Part shown: positions 58,422 to 64,000 of the stretch, piece by piece
Position numbering within the stretch: the stretch's first letter is position 1
Layout: each line of letters begins with the position of its first letter
DNA from: Chondrilla cf. caribensis
Taxonomy: Eukaryota > Porifera > Demospongiae > Chondrillida > Chondrillidae
DNA length: 64,000 nt
Reading direction: 5' to 3'
Assembly: GCA_964020155.1 (NCBI GenBank)
Contig: OZ026570.1
Coordinates: 2,243,721-2,307,720 of the forward strand
Made by a program: the position numbers and the translations under genes
The notes under the pieces: model-generated
What the model saw: the letters and a program-made list of their open reading frames with translations, nothing else
The model's database searches: none
Told to the model about the DNA's origin: nothing

Positions 58422-59330
58422 TTAACGATCATCATCGTCGTCACTGTCGTTGTCATCATCATCATCATTATCATGGTCATCATCATCATCATGATCATCA
58501 TCATCATGGTCATCATCATCCTCCTTGTCCTCACTTTCGTCAAAGACAAAAACAGAACGACAATTTAGAGCTTGAACATCTCTGAAGTTGTAGGTTAACT
58601 CCTGACCATGGCTGTCCTCTACCTCACGAAGTTGCTTGAGGAAATCACTTGGAACCGTGGACGTTTCTTCCAGAACGAACCACTGGACTATTTCATCACA
58701 CAGCGGTGTAGTGAGTGACCCTGAATAGTGGTAGTAACTAAGGCCACTTGGAAGGAACTCCTCAAATATCACATCCACACCATCAACAATGCTCCCTGCC
58801 TCATTTAGTTCATTCAAATTTATTTTATTCCATGGGGCATCATTTATACTTGCATGTGGATCCGCTTCAAGCAACACTCCAAGTACACTGATGTAATCAG
58901 ATGCTGACTTATCGGTTTCTCCGTTCTTTGTGGCAACAAAGTGCACTTCAGCTGAGAACTGTTTGCCGTTGATTTTGTGTTCCGATCCTTCTTGGTTGTT
59001 CCTCCCCCAATGGAAATGAAATTGCTGCACAGTATAGGTTCCGTGGTGGTTACGGAAGGTGGCCATCTTATTACGTGGAGTGAACTTAATACTGTGGCCA
59101 TTGTTGGTAAATTCACCATCAAATCCTCTTCCCCACAAATCTAAAGATAGTGGAATTAGTTGTTCTCCCTCTTGAGCATTGGTAATATCAACGGGAGACT
59201 GTCGAGAGTCACCACAAAATGAACCAGGGATATCTCTCCATGCATCTTGGTCATCATAAGAAAAGTCAACTCCACTGCAGTATTGGGTAAATATTCCCAC
59301 AAGTTGGAGAGAAATGAATGTAGTGAGCAT
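58422..59330 (-). CDS. Secreted alpha-carbonic anhydrase 3 with Asp/His tail
   Basis: 302 aa, single exon, tail-to-tail with carbonic anhydrase 2. Start ATG at 59330 (upstream frame opens only with GTG). Signal peptide about 1-20 (MLTTFISLQLVGIFTQYCSG). Catalytic set intact: H105, H107 and H130 for zinc, H79 proton shuttle, SLTTPLC loop, Cys39 for the disulfide. The last 38 residues are almost only Asp with regularly spaced His and Asn (EDDDDHDDDDHDDDDDHDND). It could bind Ca2+ or Zn2+, or buffer protons near the active site. Much of the core is nearly identical to the other two CAs, implying recent duplication or conversion. Confidence 0.9.
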   Translation of the reverse strand: MLTTFISLQLVGIFTQYCSGVDFSYDDQDAWRDIPGSFCGDSRQSPVDITNAQEGEQLIPLSLDLWGRGFDGEFTNNGHSIKFTPRNKMATFRNHHGTYTVQQFHFHWGRNNQEGSEHKINGKQFSAEVHFVATKNGETDKSASDYISVLGVLLEADPHASINDAPWNKINLNELNEAGSIVDGVDVIFEEFLPSGLSYYHYSGSLTTPLCDEIVQWFVLEETSTVPSDFLKQLREVEDSHGQELTYNFRDVQALNCRSVFVFDESEDKEDDDDHDDDDHDDDDDHDNDDDDDNDSDDDDDR

Positions 59331-60409
59331 TTTCACCACACTGTATTGCCAATATAATGAACAAAGAGTTATAGTATTGATAGGTTATCTGATTTTGATC
59401 CAGTTACAAAATCTACGTATACACTCAATCTACGACTGTAGTAAATGAGAATCAGTTGGCCGGGTTTAAAGGTGCGTATCTCTGATGTAGGTCTTTTTTG
59501 ATAAAAGTAATGGTGCCAGGCAGCAACACTGTACAACCAACAACCGTAACCATTGTGGGTTAATAGGTTGGGTCACCAATTGAACCCTTATCAACAACCA
59601 ACATATACATTCGTCACACTCTGCCCACAATTATTTCAAAATCACGTATGGAACAGCTGGAGACCATAATTGGACACCAGACATATTTAGGGCTGGCACA
59701 GTTATGGCAGGAGTCTGACCTTTTAAATTTCCCTTACTAAGTGACATGGATATTGTCTACAAATGTGTGGTTCCAGCTAAAAGTAAGAACCCTCCGGGAT
59801 TTACCCCTACATATTTCAATAGCTAATGATTTACAGCCATTCCATGGTTACCATGTTAGATAAAATGAATAGCCTGTATGATCAATCCACTTGCTGTGTA
59901 ATTATTTACAAGTAGCATCAAAATGCACAAAATATATTGAAGGTTAACATGTAAGCAATGTGGTAGACACATATTGGTCCATCAATGCTCACATGTACAT
60001 GACAAAGCATGGTATGTTTCCAGCATACTTAGGAGGCAGTTTCTGGACAGCATATGAGATATTTATTGGACGCTGCTTGAAGCAGACATTATAGACATAC
60101 TGTTACCAATTAGGTAAATGCAACGAGTTTAACCATCCATTCCACCCTACTCACAACTTCATAGCAGCCACATTAAAGAGATTACAAGGTACAATAAAGA
60201 CAGGAATACCAAATATTATAGTCAGTCAGAGAATTATTATATATTGGTAGGAACACATTATAATATATGCATTCGGCAGCCCCTAATTACAAATCATAAC
60301 AAACAACATCTATTCAATTACTTGTGTGATTCCACTCCACTGATCACAGTAGGAAGATGTAATTGGTGAAAGTTGATCAAGCACCTGTGCGAGTCCTACG
60401 TATATTATG
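59331..60409. other. Spacer upstream of carbonic anhydrase 3, no gene seen
   Basis: Presumed promoter of carbonic anhydrase 3 followed by non-coding DNA. I see no exon with coding character. Confidence 0.5.
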
Positions 60410-60585
60410 TAATTTGTTTTCAAAGAACATGGTGGATCAATGAGTTTAAATTGGCCGATTGACTGGATATTCATTGGTACTTGTACATTTATTTATCATG
60501 CATGTATACAGCACTGGGAATTATGGTGGATAGAAAGGATTGGCGGATGAAGAGGTGGTAGATTAGCCAGTCTGAGAATCCACTG
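60410..60585. mobile_element. MITE, family A copy 6
   Basis: Interior TGGATATTCATTGGTACTTG and right end GTGGTAGATTAGCCAGTCTG...CACTG followed by TA. The left inverted repeat has decayed. Confidence 0.65.
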
Positions 60586-60783
60586 TATATTATAATATCA
60601 TATAATATTGTACTGTATATAATATTATGATTTGATCCTATGCATAACTGCAACAGTCAATTAATTTATAATTTATAGTGTGCAAAATTGCTGATTTCAA
60701 ATTGCTGAGAATCAGACCACAATTCATGTGCAACAGAATGCAATATCTTCAATGAAGGTTTGTTTTTTTAGTAATTTGAGTGT

Positions 60784-60880
60784 AGGGGGCAGTAGCCTAA
60801 TGAGTTGTTAGGCAGATAACGTGTTCTATTCTTGGTGTTGTATATGAGAATAGGATTCAGGGTTCAAATGCGCACACATG
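60784..60880 (+). mobile_element. tRNA-derived SINE head
   Basis: GGGGGCAGTAGCCTAATGAG carries an A-box-like TAGCCTAATGAG (60793-60804), and GGTTCAAATGC at 60861-60871 is a B-box. The head is similar to the minus-strand element at 19130-19216 (GGGGGGCAGTTAGCTAATGA), so they form one SINE family. Confidence 0.55.
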
Positions 60881-60995
60881 TACATGCATACGCACACACA
60901 ATCTTTGTTCCATATCAGAGGAATTATCTTCTGTACATATGGCTTCACCTACAGGCTGAGCACCGATCCATGATGAAATTGGAAGTTCAGCATTA

Positions 60996-61640
60996 TTATT
61001 TAATATGATATATATAATATACATATTCGATAATCTTAATCTGATGGGTGACTAGGGTAGTCAAACTCCAGCGTTTCCCACCACGGCGGAGGACCCGTAA
61101 ACATGACCTACCAAAAAGAAACAAGCGAATCCAAGCATCATTACTATTGGTGCGGATGATGTTGTCAAGAATCTCGGACAGCTTGTCTGCAGCCTTACTT
61201 CTGCACCCCTTGGGGATTCTTTTAATGGTATGTGCCCGTGACTTCTTAAAACAAAGTATAAGTGATTCCAATGAGTCAGGTTGTTGGTCTTCGACGACGT
61301 TAGTTGAGGTGGCTAAGACACGATTGTCCAAAATGTGGTGGAAGACCCGAGCCGGCGCAGCGACGACCCGTAGGACCATGGATACGAATGAGACCATCAA
61401 GTCTTACAGGCATGGATCGGTCGACAAATGGTACATTTTCCTCGCGAAGGTTGTGGGGAAAGTACTGTGGACATTATTGACAGCAGACGGAACGGTAAAA
61501 TCAGATCCAGCGATCTTACTTTTCTTTTCTCTCCTATTTCTTTTCGACTGGTAAACTTCTTCTTCACTTTAAAATCTACGTGGTATTTCTCTCCTCTTCT
61601 TCATCTCTTCTTTTCATCGCTGACTTCGGACGCCGTTTAA
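60996..61640 (-). mobile_element. N-terminal part of an RT-type element ORF, frameshifted
   Basis: On the minus strand the reading starts near 61480 with a Cys/His-containing N-terminus (SRGKCTICRPIHACKT), shifts frame (LIRIHGPTGRRCAGSGLPP), and continues as ESLILCFKKSRAHTIKRIPK and WIRLFLFGRSCLRVLRRGGK before ending near 61036. I recognise this arrangement as the N-terminus of a long invertebrate retroelement-like ORF that carries a reverse transcriptase. No RT domain follows here. The call is from memory of the pattern, not a search. Confidence 0.55.
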
Positions 61641-62065
61641 AGACGCCATTTTTTCGTATCCGTATTTTATTCCGCTATTCTTTTAATTTTATTGATGTAA
61701 TAATAATAATTATTATTATTATAATTATTATATAATTACATTATATATATATTGTTATATATTTATTTTATTTAATTATAAAATATGTGAATATATACAT
61801 AATTTATGTACATTTTATTGTAAATAAGTGTGTAATAATTATTGTAACCATATTATCACTAAGTCTTATCGTCATTTTTATATCACCACCATAATAAATA
61901 TTAAAATAGTGAATTAACAAATATTACATCTTCATAATAGAATATGAATAATAACAATAATATGTGATGCAATTATAATAATAATACAATTATAATAATA
62001 ATAATAAATAATAAAATTATTTAATAATGATAAAACAACATATAATATTAAACCAACATACAATA

Positions 62066-62716
62066 TTAAATTAAATTGCCCTCGCTTACTGCGAGATCAA
62101 TGGCACTACACTTAGCTGGTTGTCCAGCGGTGGATCTAGCCCCCCTGATAGCAGTGATGGCGGATCTGAGTAAAGAGAATCCTAGGCGGCAACGTAGCCA
62201 AGCCATTGTTAGACCGTAAGGCTGTTGGCGCTTTGTTGCAAGCAACGAGGCAAGTCTTTTATAGGCAATGGTGGTTGACTTGCCCATTCCCCCTGTGATG
62301 GCAAAGACTAGCGGTGTGAATGAGCCCATTTCAACCTCAGTTACTCTCTCTTCATACGATCTTCTTTTCTCTTTCTCTTGTCTCTGATAGATGGCATCCA
62401 AATTGGCATTCTGGTAAGACGGAGCGTTAGGATTAAAAATCCTTACATCGAAAAATGCTCTCTGTTTTTCTGTTCCCCAGAATGCATCGGCACTGATGTC
62501 TAAGTGTGCATTATCTTCAGTTTTAGTTGTTTTTCTTCTGAAGGTTTCACCAGATAGACTTTGAAGTTGTGGCTCAATCATGACATTATAGCATACCTCT
62601 GACATAATTTCAGCTGTAATGTCCCTAATTTCATTGTGCCTTCTGGTGGGGAATCCACCAGTACGGCAGTCCATGGCATGATTCACAGAGAAAGCGTGTC
62701 CACAGGCACACACATT
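62066..62716 (-). mobile_element. C-terminal part of the same type of RT-element ORF
   Basis: About 215 aa starting CACGHAFSVNHAMDC and GGFPTRRHNEIRDITAEIMS, then FFDVRIFNPNAPSYQN, SFTPLVFAITGGMGKSTTIA and LRSAITAIRGAR. This is the conserved C-terminal domain of the long RT ORFs widespread in cnidarian and sponge genomes, with a D-x-R catalytic-looking motif. The RT domain expected upstream (higher coordinates) is missing; AT-rich DNA lies there. It ends in a normal stop at 62066. Confidence 0.7.
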
Positions 62717-63233
62717 GTAATATATTATATATATTATAATATGATATGAAGGGGAACACTGAATTACAAATTGCGTACATGCATGGCCTGCCTCATAGTA
62801 TAATATGTATAGTATTCATATGCACAATATCATTATTATACACACGTGATATGTATGTATGTATTATCATATCACTGTATTAATTATTTACCAATTTTAT
62901 GGCCTTAATTACACAGCATGGATCTTGATTCACCGTACCATTAATTATTATGAGTTACAATTATATACAGACTGAGTATTGTACAAGTCAAATATTCTTA
63001 TCTTTAATACCATTATTTATCATTATTAATTTTTACTATAATGATAATAATATTATTTATGAACAATGAGAAATAATTAAAATATATAATATTATATATA
63101 GTGCAGTGATTAGGAATGCAATATATATAATATTATATATTGGGTCTTTTGACAATCATTTTCATGTTTAGTATTTCTGTGTGTTTATTGTGTTAACTTG
63201 TATTCGGTGTAGTTTGTTCTTTCTGTTCTGTAC

Positions 63234-63269
<36 letters not shown>

Positions 63270-64000
63270 ATTATTATTATTATTATTATTATCATTATTG
63301 TGCTGTTGTAGGGAAATTCCCAAAATACCACATATATACAACAATCAGTATAATATATCTATATCTATCTATCTATCTATAAATATATATATATACACGT
63401 AAGGTACATGCATGCAAAAAATATTGATATAGCAAGTTATGATAGTGATAAGTATTATCAATGATCTTTATTGAATGCCAACGACAAATTTGATGCATCA
63501 CACTGTTCATAATAATAATATTATGCTTGTGCCAGTATTATTTACATACTGCACATTAATCTATGTAATATATACTGCATATCAATACTTGTTACGTAAA
63601 CTAATAATAATACTATGAGCCTATTTTGATAGATGATAATCAACCTCTTATTATTATAGTTTGACAGCTGGTGATGTTATTGGTCCTGGTGGGTTGACTG
63701 GATGGCCTAGTGCGCTTTTTAGGGCCCTTCCAATTAAGAGTTAGAGAAATCTACAAAAGATGAAAGTACAAATTACATCATTGATCCTGATATATTATTA
63801 ATTTTGCTAAGTGGAAAATCATCTAACAGTTGTTCAAAATTATATATGACTTAATATTTCCATTTTTGGCTCAAGGGCTATATTTACCACACAGAACCAT
63901 CCAGTCTTGGCTCAAGGGCTATTGTATACTGAACTCACCGATCTCACACATCCAGATAGTCCTTGAGAGGACAGAAAAGATGGAAGTCTATCCTTCTCCA
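62717..64000. other. AT-rich DNA with simple repeats, no gene seen
   Basis: Contains (TA)n then (TTA)n at about 63236-63295 and ATCT repeats near 63358-63380. A short duplicated phrase TTGGCTCAAGGGCTAT occurs at about 63867 and 63908. No supported exon. Confidence 0.6.

Overview
The window is animal nuclear DNA. It holds intron-rich genes with canonical GT/AG introns, AT-rich spacers, many small inverted-repeat DNA transposons (MITEs), tRNA-derived SINEs and decayed LINE fragments. Single-copy animal genes are recognisable: nephrocystin-3, a GRASP Golgi protein, GHITM/TMBIM5 and an SV2/SVOP-type transporter. The compact layout and the clustered alpha-carbonic anhydrases would fit a sponge or other early-branching invertebrate, but that assignment is inference. 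Exon coordinates below were derived by hand from splice sites and reading phase.

Left part (1-21.6 kb): the 5' half of an NPHP3-like gene (minus, runs off the left edge), then a complete nine-exon GRASP gene (minus), which is head-to-head with a CAP-Gly/coiled-coil gene (plus). The two ATGs are only 79 bp apart, and the shared promoter contains a near-consensus RFX X-box. Middle (22.2-35.9 kb): an SV2-like MFS transporter (minus) divergent from a leucine-rich-repeat gene (plus), then GHITM (minus), whose intron 2 holds a 14-copy 43-bp satellite.

35.6-50.2 kb: a tandem segmental duplication of about 5-6 kb that starts inside GHITM intron 1. Each unit carries GHITM exon 1 plus a secreted PAN/beta-helix gene whose coding region is intronless. 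A third, inverted copy of that gene follows, with a different signal peptide and an internally duplicated module. The second GHITM exon 1 is intact but orphaned, with a LINE inserted just upstream.

51.4-59.3 kb: three alpha-carbonic anhydrase genes, again two direct and one inverted tail-to-tail. Two are secreted and end in Asp-rich or Asp/His-rich tails. The third lacks an evident signal peptide, one disulfide cysteine and the tail. The right end (60.4-64 kb) holds a MITE, a SINE and two pieces of a degenerate RT-type element, then AT-rich DNA.

The most interesting part is 37-59 kb: two expanding families of secreted proteins side by side (beta-helix/PAN and acidic-tailed carbonic anhydrases), plausibly extracellular or skeletal matrix components, with visible duplication, inversion, gene-conversion and transposon history.
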